A DNA stretch of 64,000 nucleotides from FEN-1219 sp036563665 (GCA_036563665.1 DATCLY010000093.1:124001-188000); one strand, 5' to 3'. Numbered from the stretch's first letter, positions 23,519 to 36,923 are shown. The notes: generated by a model from the sequence alone, not told the origin. A program made the numbers and translations.

Positions 23519-24397
23519 CTACGGCGGTGACGCTGGCGGGTGGAACCGCATCGAGAAATCGATGGCGGTGACGTGCTTGGTCAGCGCGCCCACGGACACG
23601 AAGTCGACGCCCGTCTCGGCGATGGCTCGCAGGCGATCCAGTGAGACGCTGCCGGACGCTTCGAGCTCCTTGCGCCGTTGCGGATGGCGGTTGCGCAGCT
23701 CGACGGCGCGCCGCATGTCCTCGAGCGAGAAGTCGTCGAGCATGATGCGGTCCGCGTCCGTGTCGAGCGCCTCGCGCAGCTCGTCGAGATTCTCGACCTC
23801 CACCTCGATGGGGATCGCGGGCGTGCTGCGCCGCGCGGCGGCGACGGCGGCCGCGACGCCGCCGGCCGCGGCGATGTGGTTCTCCTTGATGAGCACGCCG
23901 TCGTAGAGCCCCATGCGGTGATTGGTGCCGCCGCCCACCCGCACGGCGTACTTCTGCGCGCGGCGCAGCCCCGGCACGGTCTTGCGCGTGTCGAGCACGC
24001 GGCAGCCGGTGCCAGCGAGCGCCTGCGCGTAGCGCCGCGCGACGGTGGCCGTGCCGGAGAGGGTCTGCAGGAAGTTGAGCGCCGTGCGCTCGCCCGTGAG
24101 GATCTGCCGCGCCGGGCCCTCGAGCTCGCACACGGTGGTGCCGGAGCGCACGTCGTCGCCGTCGCGGCAACGCCAGCGCACCGTGATCGAGGGCTCGAGC
24201 CGGCGGAACACCTCGTCGAACCAAGCGGTGCCGCAGAGCACCGCGTCTTCCTTCGCGACCACGGACGCGCGCGCCCGCGTGGCCGGCGCGATGAGCGCGG
24301 CCGTGACGTCGCCCGCGCCCACGTCCTCCTCGAGCGCCCGTGCCACCACGGCGGCTATGTCGGGCGGCAGGGGAACTGCTGGCTCCTGGGTGGTCAA
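23519..24397 (-). CDS. nadC: Nicotinate-nucleotide diphosphorylase (carboxylating)
   Basis: A 292-residue NadC (quinolinate phosphoribosyltransferase). It shows EDVGAGDVTAALI at the N-terminus, GERTALNFLQTLSGTAT, LDTRKTVPGLRRAQKYAVRVGGGTNHRMGLYD split over the substrate site, LIKENHI, EVEVENLDEL and the barrel end MLDDFSLEDM and VDFVSVGALTKH. It converts quinolinate and PRPP to nicotinate mononucleotide and CO2 in NAD synthesis, in the cytosol. Length is normal. It lies between the PuuD terminator and the minus-strand hydrolase/peptide cassette, with 219 bp to the latter, enough for a separate promoter. Confidence 0.97.
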   Translation of the reverse strand: MTTQEPAVPLPPDIAAVVARALEEDVGAGDVTAALIAPATRARASVVAKEDAVLCGTAWFDEVFRRLEPSITVRWRCRDGDDVRSGTTVCELEGPARQILTGERTALNFLQTLSGTATVARRYAQALAGTGCRVLDTRKTVPGLRRAQKYAVRVGGGTNHRMGLYDGVLIKENHIAAAGGVAAAVAAARRSTPAIPIEVEVENLDELREALDTDADRIMLDDFSLEDMRRAVELRNRHPQRRKELEASGSVSLDRLRAIAETGVDFVSVGALTKHVTAIDFSMRFHPPASPP

Positions 24398-24418
24398 AGC
24401 TTCGGTCCTCCGTGACCT

Positions 24419-24453
24419 AAAAAAAGACCCGGGGAGGCGTTCCTGCCCGGGTC
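24419..24453 (-). terminator. Rho-independent terminator after the PuuD-like gene
   Basis: An 8-bp perfect stem GACCCGGG (24426-24433) / CCCGGGTC (24446-24453) with a 12-base loop. On the minus strand it is followed by a run of seven T (24419-24425). It begins 25 bases after the stop codon of the PuuD-like gene and separates it from nadC. Confidence 0.9.
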
Positions 24454-24477
24454 CGGGATGCGGTTTGGGCGATCAGC

Positions 24478-25080
24478 TTACAGGAAGAACCCGCCATGGC
24501 CGTAGCCCACCATGCTCATGAGCATGGGTATGGAGAGCACGGTGTTCACGCGGGAGGCGATGAACGCCACGCGGCGGGCCTTGGCGATCTGCTCGGCCGT
24601 GGCCTCCACGAGGCCCAGCACCTTCTTCTGGTTTGGCCAGATGAGCACCCACACGTTGAACAGCATGATGGTGCCGAGCCAGGCGCCCACGCCGATCACG
24701 AAGGCGGTGTCCGGCGAGGTCTCGAGGAGGCCGAGCGCGAACGCGTCGTCGAGCAGGCCGATGCGGAGCAGATAGCTCGCGCCGGACAGCCAGGTGACCA
24801 CGGCGCCCCAGCGGAACCACGCGAGCGCCCGTGGCGCCACGTACTTGGTGATGCCGGCGCCGCCGGGGCCGCCCTGGTCGGCCGCCGCGGCCGCGAGGGC
24901 CGGCACCTGCACGAAGTTGAAGTAGTACAGCATGCCGATCCAGACGATGCCGGCCATCACGTGGATCCAGATGATGAGGCTCGGCTCGTTCCAGTCCACG
25001 CCCATGGAGATGAGCGCGATGATCACGGCGAGCACCACGCCAGTGGCAATCGTGCCGTTGATGGTATTCAGTGGATTCAT
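24478..25080 (-). CDS. PuuD-like membrane protein (urate oxidase N-terminal/DUF989 domain)
   Basis: A 200-residue integral membrane protein with about five helices. IIWIHVMAGIVWIGMLYYFNFVQ holds the His and the HxxxG/WxG pattern of the PuuD/Urate_ox_N family; WFRWGAVVTWLSGASYLLR and LFNVWVLIWPNQKKVL follow. Full PuuD urate oxidases have a C-terminal cytochrome c; this protein ends after the membrane part. It may therefore be a haem-binding membrane subunit rather than a complete urate oxidase. No purine-catabolic genes are adjacent. A purine run AGGGGAGA precedes the ATG and a strong terminator follows. Confidence 0.8.
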   Translation of the reverse strand: MNPLNTINGTIATGVVLAVIIALISMGVDWNEPSLIIWIHVMAGIVWIGMLYYFNFVQVPALAAAAADQGGPGGAGITKYVAPRALAWFRWGAVVTWLSGASYLLRIGLLDDAFALGLLETSPDTAFVIGVGAWLGTIMLFNVWVLIWPNQKKVLGLVEATAEQIAKARRVAFIASRVNTVLSIPMLMSMVGYGHGGFFL

Positions 25081-25247
25081 GCCATCTCCCCTTTGCGGAG
25101 GCTTGTTGTGTGTTATTGGGCTTGCCCCGACCCCCGGGACTAGCGAAGAATAGGTGAGAGGGCGGTGCAGTTCAACGCTTGCAACCGAGAGAGAATTTCT
25201 ATCCGGGCAAGCGTTTAGGCGTGCAACCGCAGGAGGATTGCCACGCG

Positions 25248-25580
25248 ATGGACGTGAACGAACGCATCAAGAAGCAGCTCGAGTCGTATCCCGTGCTGCT
25301 CTACATGAAAGGGACCCCGGATTTCCCGCAGTGCGGGTTTTCCGCTCGTACCGTGGCGGCACTACGCGAGGTCGGCGCGCGGTTCGCGTACGTGAACATC
25401 TTCGAGGACCCGGAGCTCCGCGAGGGGTTGAAGCGGTACTCGAACTGGCCCACGTATCCGCAGCTCTACATCAACGGCGAGCTCATCGGCGGCTGCGACA
25501 TCACGCTCGAGCTCTACGAGTCGGGCGAGCTCAAGCAGCTCCTCGAGCGCGCCGGCGCCCTGGAACCCGCCGCCACCTAG
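25248..25580 (+). CDS. grxD: Monothiol glutaredoxin, Grx4/GrxD family
   Basis: A 110-residue monothiol glutaredoxin. KGTPDFPQCGFSARTV contains the CGFS active site with the KGTPxxPxCGFS context. YSNWPTYPQLYINGELIGGCDI has the cis-Pro TYPQLY and the glutathione-binding GGCDI. Family role: holding and transferring [2Fe-2S] clusters with glutathione, often with BolA, in the cytosol. AGGAGGA ten bases upstream selects the ATG at 25248. It stands alone and converges with rnt. Confidence 0.95.
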   Translation: MDVNERIKKQLESYPVLLYMKGTPDFPQCGFSARTVAALREVGARFAYVNIFEDPELREGLKRYSNWPTYPQLYINGELIGGCDITLELYESGELKQLLERAGALEPAAT

Positions 25581-25596
25581 GAGCGGGCAGCCGCCG

Positions 25597-26259
25597 CTAC
25601 TCCACCGGCGTGTAGAACGGGCGGAAGCGGTTCACCACCTCGCAGAAGACCTTGGCGGTCATCTCGGCGTCGTAGAGCGCCGAGTGCGCGCGCGATTCGT
25701 CCCATTCGAGCCCCAGCGCCGCCACGGCCTTCGACAGCACGGTCTGCCCGAACGCCACCCCCGCGAGCGTCACCGTGTCGAAGCTCGAGAACGGGTGGAA
25801 CGGGTTGCGCTTCACCTGTGCGCGCGCCACGGCGGCATTCAGGAACTGCAGGTCGAAGAACGAGTTGTGGCCCACGAGGATGGCGCGCGTGCAGCTCTGC
25901 GCCTTCATCTCCTTGCGGATCTCGCGGAACAGCCGCTTGAGCGCCTCGCCCTCGTCGAGCGCGGGCCGCAGCGGATGCCACGGATCGATGCCCGTCACCT
26001 CGAGCGACGCGGGCTCGAGGTTGGCGCCGGGGAACGGCTTCACGAGATAACGCGTGGGCTCGCCCGGCACGAGCAGGCCGTCGGCCGTCATCCTGAGCAT
26101 GACCGACGCCACCTCGAGCAGCGCGTCCGTGGCCGGGTTGAAGCCGCCGGTCTCCACGTCGATCACCACCGGCAGGAAGCCTCGGAAGCGCTTCGCGATG
26201 GGGTGCTCGGCCGGGACGACCGCTTCCAGGCCGTCGTCGGTCTCGTCGTTCTCGATCAC
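25597..26259 (-). CDS. rnt: Ribonuclease T
   Basis: A 220-residue DEDDh 3'-5' exoribonuclease. Exo I is VIDVETGGFN (Asp, Glu), Exo II is GHNSFFDLQFLNAA, and Exo III is AHSALYDAEMTAKVF (His and Asp). AKRFRGFLPVV before Exo I is typical of RNase T. It trims 3' ends of tRNA and other stable RNAs as a dimer. The GTG start overlaps the pepA stop by four bases (GTGA), so translation is coupled to the aminopeptidase gene. Confidence 0.93.
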   Translation of the reverse strand: MIENDETDDGLEAVVPAEHPIAKRFRGFLPVVIDVETGGFNPATDALLEVASVMLRMTADGLLVPGEPTRYLVKPFPGANLEPASLEVTGIDPWHPLRPALDEGEALKRLFREIRKEMKAQSCTRAILVGHNSFFDLQFLNAAVARAQVKRNPFHPFSSFDTVTLAGVAFGQTVLSKAVAALGLEWDESRAHSALYDAEMTAKVFCEVVNRFRPFYTPVE

Positions 26260-27851
26260 GTTTGCAGCTTCTTCGCGAGATCCGCGGGCCCGGCGCTCTG
26301 CTCGTGCAGCAGCGCGAGCGTGAAGCGCACGCCGAACCCCGTGATCTCGGTGGGCACGTGGGCGAGGCCGCCCTTGTGCTGCGCGGCGCTCAGATCGACG
26401 TGCAGCCAGGGAATGTCGTGCGGCACGAACCGCGACAGGAAACGCGCCGCGAGGATGTGATCCCCGCGGCCGTCGTCGTGGCACTGCTTCACGTCGGCGA
26501 TGTCGCTCTTCAGCGGCTCGTCGAAGTCCTCGTCCAGCGGGAAGGTCCACACGCGCTCGCCGCTCGCGGCGCCCGCCTGGCGCACGATGTCGTGGGCGGC
26601 CGCGCGGTTGGTGAACACGCCCGAGTAGCGCTCGGTCAGCGCATAGATGCAGGCGCCGGTGAGCGTCGCATAGTCGATGATGAGCTCGGGCTTCTCGCGC
26701 GCGGCGAGCGCGAGCGCGTCGGCGAGCGCCATGCGGCCCTCGGCGTCGGTGTGGATGACCTGGATGCTCACGCCGTTAGCGGCGCGCACGACGTCCTGCG
26801 GCTTGTAGGCCGTGGGCGAGATACGGTTCTCGCTCAACGCCAGCCAGGCGTCCACGGCGTACGGCGCCTCGAGCTCGGCGAGCGCCGCGAGCGTGCCGAG
26901 CGCCACGGCGCTGCCCTGCATGTCGAGGTGCATGTCGAGCATGTCCTTGAAGGGCTTGAGGTTGGTGCCGCCGGTGTCGAACAGGATGCCTTTGCCCACG
27001 AGCGCGAGCTCGGGGCGCGCCCCCGCGCCGTTCGGTCGGTAGGAGAGCCGCAGCAGCCCTGCGTCCCGGGTCGCGTTGCCCTGGGCCACCGCGAGAAAGG
27101 CGCCCGCGCCGAGCTTCTCGAGCTCGCGCTCGTCGAGGAACTCGGCGGAGATCGACCAGCGGCGCACGAGCCGCTCGGCCGCGTCGCGGTAGGCGGCGGC
27201 GGTCAGCACGTTGGGCGGCAGCGCCGTGAACCAGCGGGCGATGTTGTTGCCCAGGCCCGCGGCACGCGGCACGCGCAGATCGAGCCGCGGCCCGCCGGCG
27301 AGGGTCAGCGATGCGAGCCGGGGCGGTGCCTTGCGCTCGCTCTTGAAGACGGGCAGCGCGAACGCCGCGACGTCCGCCGCCGCCACGACGGCCTCGAGGG
27401 CGGCCGCGCGCAGGGCGTCGTCGAGCCCCAAAGCGAGGGCGCAGGCCCGCTTCGCGCCCTCGCGCCCGAGCTCGCCCACCAGCTGCCGCGCCCACGTGAG
27501 GTTCGCGAACGTGCTCTTACGCTCGAATACCGCGGCCGTCACGGCCGTGCCGCGCGCGTTCGCGAGACGCGTGGTGACGTGGGTCGCGCCGCGGCTCTCG
27601 GCTTGCTGCAGCAGGCGCTCGAGGTGGCGCCCTTGCGGTACCGAGCGGAACAGCGCGGAGGGCGGCGACGGCGGCAGAACCACGAGGACATGATCCATGG
27701 AATCGAACAACGCGCGGCTCGATTCCCGGGGGCTCTGAGAAACGCGAAGCGGCAGAAAGTCGGGCAGCTCGATCAAGTGCAAGCTCGCGTTTTTCAAGTG
27801 CGTAGCGGCCACCGAGAGGCGCTTGGGCTTGCCTTGACCATCCTCCGGCAA
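26256..27851 (-). CDS. Leucyl aminopeptidase family protein (M17)
   Basis: A protein of up to 531 residues. The C-terminal catalytic domain has the two-metal site: VGKGILFDTGGTNLKP, DMHLDMQGSAVALG, VIHTDAEGRMALADALALA (the NTDAEGR signature with His for Asn) and DYATLTGACIYALT. The N-terminal domain (to about residue 190) is divergent from PepA, closer to PepA/PepB-like variants in gammaproteobacteria. It removes N-terminal residues from peptides in the cytosol. The start is uncertain: TTG at 27851 gives the longest form, and GTG at 27812 or ATG at 27698 are alternatives. Confidence 0.88.
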   Translation of the reverse strand: MPEDGQGKPKRLSVAATHLKNASLHLIELPDFLPLRVSQSPRESSRALFDSMDHVLVVLPPSPPSALFRSVPQGRHLERLLQQAESRGATHVTTRLANARGTAVTAAVFERKSTFANLTWARQLVGELGREGAKRACALALGLDDALRAAALEAVVAAADVAAFALPVFKSERKAPPRLASLTLAGGPRLDLRVPRAAGLGNNIARWFTALPPNVLTAAAYRDAAERLVRRWSISAEFLDERELEKLGAGAFLAVAQGNATRDAGLLRLSYRPNGAGARPELALVGKGILFDTGGTNLKPFKDMLDMHLDMQGSAVALGTLAALAELEAPYAVDAWLALSENRISPTAYKPQDVVRAANGVSIQVIHTDAEGRMALADALALAAREKPELIIDYATLTGACIYALTERYSGVFTNRAAAHDIVRQAGAASGERVWTFPLDEDFDEPLKSDIADVKQCHDDGRGDHILAARFLSRFVPHDIPWLHVDLSAAQHKGGLAHVPTEITGFGVRFTLALLHEQSAGPADLAKKLQT

Positions 27852-28003
27852 ACCCCGATCATAGCGCGGCTAGGGTAAGCGGCTTGCCGCGAAGAGGCGG
27901 CCGCGCCTGCATCCTAACAGGAGCGATCCTTGAATTCACCTGCGCGGAAGCGCAATCCACGGATCGAAGACGCGCGCGCTCTCCCGAGCGCCAGGTGATT
28001 CCT

Positions 28004-30703
<2,700 letters not shown>

Positions 30704-30716
30704 TCGTCGGCCTGCC

Positions 30717-32429
30717 GTGGAAGTCGTCGTACCAGACCTCGGTGACTTTTCCAACGTCGAGATCGTCGACGTCCTCGTGAAGCCGGGCGACAAGGTCAAG
30801 CCCGAAGACCCGCTCATCACGCTCGAGACCGAGAAGGCGACGATGGACGTGCCGTCGCCGGCGGCCGGCCGCGTGAAAGAGCTCAAGATCGCGGTGGGCG
30901 ACCGCGTCTCGGCCGGCGATCCCATCATGTCGCTCGAGCCGGACGGCGAGGATCAACCCGAAGGCGACGGCGCGTCGGGCGCCGGCCGGGCGGCGCGGCC
31001 CGGCCGCGTGGAGCAGCCCGGCACGGAAACGGGCACCGCGTCCTCGCAGCCCGCGTCGACGCCCGCGCCGGAGACCGCGGGCGCACAGCCTCACCCGGCC
31101 ACGGGCGGCGGCGAGCCGCGCGTGATCGCCGTGCCCGACCTCGGCGATTTCGCGGACGTCGAGGTGGTGGACGTCCTGGTCAAGCCGGGCGACAGCGTCG
31201 CGGCGGAGCAGGGCCTCATCACGCTCGAGACCGAGAAGGCCACGATGGACGTGCCGACGCCCGAGGCCGGCACCGTGCTCGAAGTGAAGGTCGCGGTCGG
31301 CGACCGCGTGTCGACCGGCGATCCGGTGATCGTGCTGCGGCCCGCGCCGGGCACCGCGGCGACGCGGGCCGCTCCAGAGGCCGCGGCTCCGGAGCCCGCG
31401 CCCGCCGCGCCGCAGCCGCCGCCCGCGCCGCAGCCGCCCGCCGCGCCGCGCGCCGCCGCGCCCGAGGCGTCCGTCGAGCGCATCCGCCCGACCGACACGG
31501 CGCTGATCGACGAGGCGAGCTTCGCGCGCGCGCACGCGAGCCCGTCGGTGCGCAAGCTCGCGCGCGAGCTCGGCGTCGACCTCGGGCGCGTGCGCGGCAG
31601 CGGCCGCAAGGGCCGCGTGACGAGCGACGACGTCAAGGCGTACGTCAAGAACATCATGCGCGAGGTGGGCGGGGGCCGGGGCACGGCGCTGCCGTCCGTT
31701 CCCGTGGTCGACTTCGCCAAGTTCGGGCCCGTGGAGGTGCAGCCGCTCACGCGCATCCAGCGAGTCTCGGGCCCGCGCTTGCATGCGAGCTGGGTGAACA
31801 TCCCGCACGTCACGCAGCACGACGAGGCCGACATCACGGAGCTCGAGGAGACGCGCGCGTCGCTCAAGGAGCAGGCGGCGGCGCGCGGCATCAAGCTCAC
31901 GCCGCTCGCCTTCGTGATCCGCGCCTGCGTGCTCGTGCTCGAGGAGTTCCCGCTGTTCAAGTCGTCGCTCGCGCCCGACGGGCAGAGCGTCGTCATGAAG
32001 CGTTACACCCACATCGGCTTCGCCGTGGACACGCCGAACGGGCTCGTCGTGCCCGTCATCCGCGATGCCGACAAGAAGGATCTCTACGAGATCGCGGCGG
32101 CGCTGGCCGAGCTCTCGGATCGCGCGCGCGAAGGGAAGCTCAAGCCCGACGACATCCAGGGCGGCGTGTTCAGCGTATCGAGCCTGGGTAGCATTGGCGG
32201 ACGGTTCTTCACGCCCATCATCAACGCGCCCGAGGTCGCGATCCTCGGCGTCTCTCGCAGCAGCTGGCAGCCGGTGTATCGGGACGGGCAGTTCGTGCCG
32301 CGGCTCATCCTGCCGCTGTCGCTCTCCTACGACCACCGCGTCATCGACGGCGCCGTGGCCGTGCGCTTCACGAAGCGCCTCGCCGAGGTCCTGGCCGACG
32401 TGCCGCGGCTGCTGGAGGCGATCCCGTGA
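30717..32429 (+). CDS. aceF: Dihydrolipoamide acetyltransferase (E2), two lipoyl domains
   Basis: A 570-residue E2 starting at GTG. Lipoyl domain 1 covers residues 1-75 with Lys40 in ETEKATMDV, and lipoyl domain 2 covers about 130-210 with Lys174 in the same motif. They are joined by Ala/Pro-rich linkers (APQPPPAPQPPAAP). The peripheral subunit-binding domain lies near 275-315 (ASPSVRKLARELGVDL, GRKGRVTSDDV). The catalytic CAT domain ends with YDHRVIDGAVAVRF (His540, Asp544). It transfers acetyl groups to CoA and forms the core of the complex. It overlaps lpd by four bases. Confidence 0.97.
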   Translation: MEVVVPDLGDFSNVEIVDVLVKPGDKVKPEDPLITLETEKATMDVPSPAAGRVKELKIAVGDRVSAGDPIMSLEPDGEDQPEGDGASGAGRAARPGRVEQPGTETGTASSQPASTPAPETAGAQPHPATGGGEPRVIAVPDLGDFADVEVVDVLVKPGDSVAAEQGLITLETEKATMDVPTPEAGTVLEVKVAVGDRVSTGDPVIVLRPAPGTAATRAAPEAAAPEPAPAAPQPPPAPQPPAAPRAAAPEASVERIRPTDTALIDEASFARAHASPSVRKLARELGVDLGRVRGSGRKGRVTSDDVKAYVKNIMREVGGGRGTALPSVPVVDFAKFGPVEVQPLTRIQRVSGPRLHASWVNIPHVTQHDEADITELEETRASLKEQAAARGIKLTPLAFVIRACVLVLEEFPLFKSSLAPDGQSVVMKRYTHIGFAVDTPNGLVVPVIRDADKKDLYEIAAALAELSDRAREGKLKPDDIQGGVFSVSSLGSIGGRFFTPIINAPEVAILGVSRSSWQPVYRDGQFVPRLILPLSLSYDHRVIDGAVAVRFTKRLAEVLADVPRLLEAIP

Positions 32430-34270
32430 GCAGCGTGGAGGTGCGCGTCCCCGATCTCGGCGACTTCGAGAACGTGGACGTCGTCGAGGTGCACGTCAAA
32501 GCGGGCGACAAGCTCGCGGCGGAGGACCCGCTCATCACGCTCGAGACGGACAAGGCCACGATGGACGTGCCGGCGCCGCAGCCCGGCACGGTGGAGTCGG
32601 TGGCCGTGTCGGTGGGCAGCAAGGTGTCCACGGGCGACCTCATCGTCACGCTGGCGGCCGAAGAGGAGGCCGCGAAGTCCAAGCCGGGCGGCGACGGCGC
32701 CGCGGGCGCAGAGGCCGGCCGCGAGGACGGCGGCATGGCGCCGGCGGCACGGTCCGAGCCGCGCGAGCCCGAGGCCCGCGAGGCGCGCGGGCCCGCGCCC
32801 GCGCCGCCGGGCGACGCCGCTGCGCGGCCGCAGGCCCGACCCAGGGCCGCGGCCGGCGGGGCCGACGCGCAGCTCGTGGTGATCGGCGCGGGCCCGGGCG
32901 GCTACACGGCCGCGTTCCGGGCGGCGGACCTGGGGCTCGAGGTGACGCTCGTCGAGCGCCACCGGCCGCTCGGCGGCGTGTGCCTGAACGTGGGCTGCAT
33001 CCCCTCGAAGGCGCTGCTGCACGCGGCGCGCGTGATCGAGGAGACGCGCGAGATGCGCGAGCGTGGCCTCGACTTCGGCGAGCCGCGCATCGACCCGCGG
33101 AAGCTCGTCGCGTGGAAGAACGAGGTCGTGAAGCAGCTCACCGACGGCCTCGCCACGCTCGCCAAGCAGCGCAACGTGCGCGTCGTGCGCGGCAGCGCGC
33201 AGTTCGCGTCGCCTGACGAGCTCGAGATCGCCTCGCCCGACGGCGAGAAGCGGCGCCTGTCCTTCGAGCAGTGCATCCTCGCGGCGGGCTCCGAGGCCGC
33301 CGCGCTGCCCGGTCTGCCGCAGGACCCGCGCATCATCGACTCCACCGGCGCGCTCGAGCTGCGCGCGCTGCCGGAGCGCATGCTCGTGATCGGCGGCGGC
33401 ATCATCGGGCTCGAGATGGCGACTGTGTACGACGCGCTCGGCGTGAAGGTGTCGGTGGTCGAGCTCACGAAGACGCTGATCCCCGGCTGCGATCGCGATC
33501 TCGTGCGGCCGCTCGAGAAGCGGATCCGCGCGCGCTACGAGGCGATCATGCTCGGCACCAAGGTCACGAAGATCGAGGCGCAGCCGGAAGGCCTCGTGGT
33601 CACCTTCGAAGGCGACGACGCCCCGGCGGAGCCGCAGCGCTACGGGCTCGTGCTCGTGGCCGTGGGCCGGCGGCCGAACGGCAAGGCGGTGGGCGCGGAG
33701 CGGGCGGGGCTCGCGCTCGACGAGCGCGGCTTCGTGCGCGTGGACAAGCAGATGCGCACCAGCGTGCCGCACATCTTCGCCATCGGCGACATCGCGGGGC
33801 CGCCGATGCTCGCGCACAAGGCCACTCACGAGGGCAAGGTGGCGGCCGAAGCGGCGGCGGGCGAGAAGAGCCACTTCGACGCCCGCGTGGTGCCGTCGGT
33901 CGCGTACACGGACCCCGAGGTGGCCTGGGTGGGCCTCACGGAGGAGGAGGCGAAGGCCAAGGGCCTCGACTACCGCAAGGGCACCTTCCCGTGGTCCGCG
34001 AGCGGCCGCAACTTGGGCCTCGGGCGCAGCGACGGCCTCACCAAGCTGCTGTTCGATGCTGGCACGGGCAGGCTGCTCGGCGCCGGCATCGTAGGCGTGA
34101 ACGCGGGCGACCTCATCGCCGAAGCGGCGCTCGCCATCGAGATGGACTGCGACGCCGAAGACATCGGCCTCACGGTCCATCCGCACCCGACGCTCTCGGA
34201 GACCATCGCGTTCGCGGCCGAGGCGGCGGCGGGCACGATCACCGACCTGTACGTCCCGCGTCGGCGCTGA
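32426..34270 (+). CDS. lpdA: Dihydrolipoyl dehydrogenase (E3) with N-terminal lipoyl domain
   Basis: A 614-residue fusion. Residues 1-78 are a lipoyl domain with Lys43 in ETDKATMDV. A long Ala/Pro/Glu linker runs to about 145. Then comes a complete E3: VVIGAGPGGYTAAFRA (FAD), Cys186-Leu-Asn-Val-Gly-Cys191 disulfide, a second GGGIIGLEMA Rossmann motif for NAD, FAIGDIAGPPMLAHKA, and the C-terminal His585-Pro-His587 base motif. It reoxidises dihydrolipoyl groups with NAD+. The extra lipoyl arm on E3 is known in some beta- and gammaproteobacteria. GTG start coupled to aceF. Confidence 0.97.
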   Translation: MSSVEVRVPDLGDFENVDVVEVHVKAGDKLAAEDPLITLETDKATMDVPAPQPGTVESVAVSVGSKVSTGDLIVTLAAEEEAAKSKPGGDGAAGAEAGREDGGMAPAARSEPREPEAREARGPAPAPPGDAAARPQARPRAAAGGADAQLVVIGAGPGGYTAAFRAADLGLEVTLVERHRPLGGVCLNVGCIPSKALLHAARVIEETREMRERGLDFGEPRIDPRKLVAWKNEVVKQLTDGLATLAKQRNVRVVRGSAQFASPDELEIASPDGEKRRLSFEQCILAAGSEAAALPGLPQDPRIIDSTGALELRALPERMLVIGGGIIGLEMATVYDALGVKVSVVELTKTLIPGCDRDLVRPLEKRIRARYEAIMLGTKVTKIEAQPEGLVVTFEGDDAPAEPQRYGLVLVAVGRRPNGKAVGAERAGLALDERGFVRVDKQMRTSVPHIFAIGDIAGPPMLAHKATHEGKVAAEAAAGEKSHFDARVVPSVAYTDPEVAWVGLTEEEAKAKGLDYRKGTFPWSASGRNLGLGRSDGLTKLLFDAGTGRLLGAGIVGVNAGDLIAEAALAIEMDCDAEDIGLTVHPHPTLSETIAFAAEAAAGTITDLYVPRRR

Positions 34271-34289
34271 GCCCGACCTCCCGCCGGCC

Positions 34290-34315
34290 GAGGCGCGCCC
34301 GAGGTGCGCGCCCTC
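34290..34315 (+). terminator. GC-rich hairpin after lpdA
   Basis: GGCGCGC (34292-34298) pairs with GCGCGCC (34306-34312), extended by GA/CTC with a bulge, 20 bases after the lpdA stop. Only CTCTTA follows rather than a T run, so it is at best a weak or factor-assisted terminator of the pyruvate dehydrogenase operon. Confidence 0.4.
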
Positions 34316-34356
34316 TTACAATGCGGCTCCCGACCACGAACTCCCGAGGAGACGCG

Positions 34357-34935
34357 ATGCCGGTACCCAAGCTCGTGACGACCGTGGCGGCCCTGTGCGC
34401 GGCCGCATTCCTGGCGGGTCGAGTCGACCTCTTCTCGACCGCGCGCGCCCAGGCACCGGCGCTGACCGCCCTCGACTATCAGGAGATCACCCAGCTCATC
34501 AACCGTTACGCCTACGCCATCGACACGTGCGCGAACGACGGCTACGACTACGCGAACCTGTTCACCGAGGACGGCGTGTTCATCGACCGGTTCACGGATG
34601 CGGGCTTCAGCCAGGGCGGCCGCGTGCTCGCGGCGGGGCGCGAGGCGCTGGCCGAGCTCGTGGGCGGCGGGTCGCGCGGCTGCAGGACCAAGCTGCCCTG
34701 GACCGACTGGAGCCACCTCATGCTGAACCACGAGATCACGCCGTCGCCGGAAGGTGCGCGCGGCCGAATCTATCTCGTGCAGCTCGGCATGAACGGCCCG
34801 GGCAGCGTCACCCGCCACGGCGGCTACGAGGACGTCTACGTGAAGACGGCGGAAGGCTGGCGGATCAGGTCGCGCACGCACGTGCGCAACAGGGCCTGGC
34901 ACCATCCGCTGCTGCAGACGTCCGATCTGCACTGA
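34357..34935 (+). CDS. Exported SnoaL/NTF2-like protein
   Basis: A 192-residue protein with a signal peptide (MPVPKLVTTVAALCAAAFLA, cleavage likely after ARAQA). A SnoaL-like domain follows: LDYQEITQLINRYAYAIDTC, YDYANLFTEDGVFIDRF, a central SHLMLNHEITPSPEG strand and GGYEDVYVKTAEGWRIRSRTHVR. The fold suggests a small-molecule binding pocket, and no reaction can be named. GAGGA precedes the ATG at 34357; an ATG at 34321 in frame lacks such a site and would spoil the signal peptide. It is separated from lpdA by a hairpin. Confidence 0.8.
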   Translation: MPVPKLVTTVAALCAAAFLAGRVDLFSTARAQAPALTALDYQEITQLINRYAYAIDTCANDGYDYANLFTEDGVFIDRFTDAGFSQGGRVLAAGREALAELVGGGSRGCRTKLPWTDWSHLMLNHEITPSPEGARGRIYLVQLGMNGPGSVTRHGGYEDVYVKTAEGWRIRSRTHVRNRAWHHPLLQTSDLH

Positions 34936-35039
34936 GCCGGCCGGAGGAGGCGTCCGTCGCGCCGATGGCGACGGCGGCGGCGTGACCGCGTCCGCCGCGG
35001 GCCTCATACTATCGCCCCCTCATGACCCCGGAAGGATCG

Positions 35040-36781
<1,742 letters not shown>

Positions 36782-36782
<1 letters not shown>

Positions 36783-36798
36783 CGCACCCAAGGTGCGC
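36782..36798 (+). terminator. Hairpin at the argS stop codon
   Basis: GCGCACC (36782-36788) and GGTGCGC (36792-36798) form a perfect 7-bp stem with a 3-base loop, directly at the argS stop. No T run follows, so termination is uncertain. Confidence 0.35.
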
Positions 36799-36923
36799 GC
36801 GGGACGGCGCTCGGAAGCCGTTGCCCGGCCGGATGGGGGATCGCGGAATCTGAGAGCTGCGTCCTGCGGCGCGGGGCGCAGCGCCGCTATGCTCCGGTGC
36901 ACCTGCACTCGTGGGCGACCGCG

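Noticed and set aside
25170..25240. Direct repeat of the kind TTGCAACC/GTGCAACC before grxD as a regulatory site
   Set aside because: The match is short and no promoter elements are aligned with it; it is compatible with chance.
31000..31470. Repetitive Ala/Pro-coding DNA in aceF as a tandem repeat or slippage locus
   Set aside because: These are ordinary interdomain linkers of E2 proteins and show no exact repeat unit.
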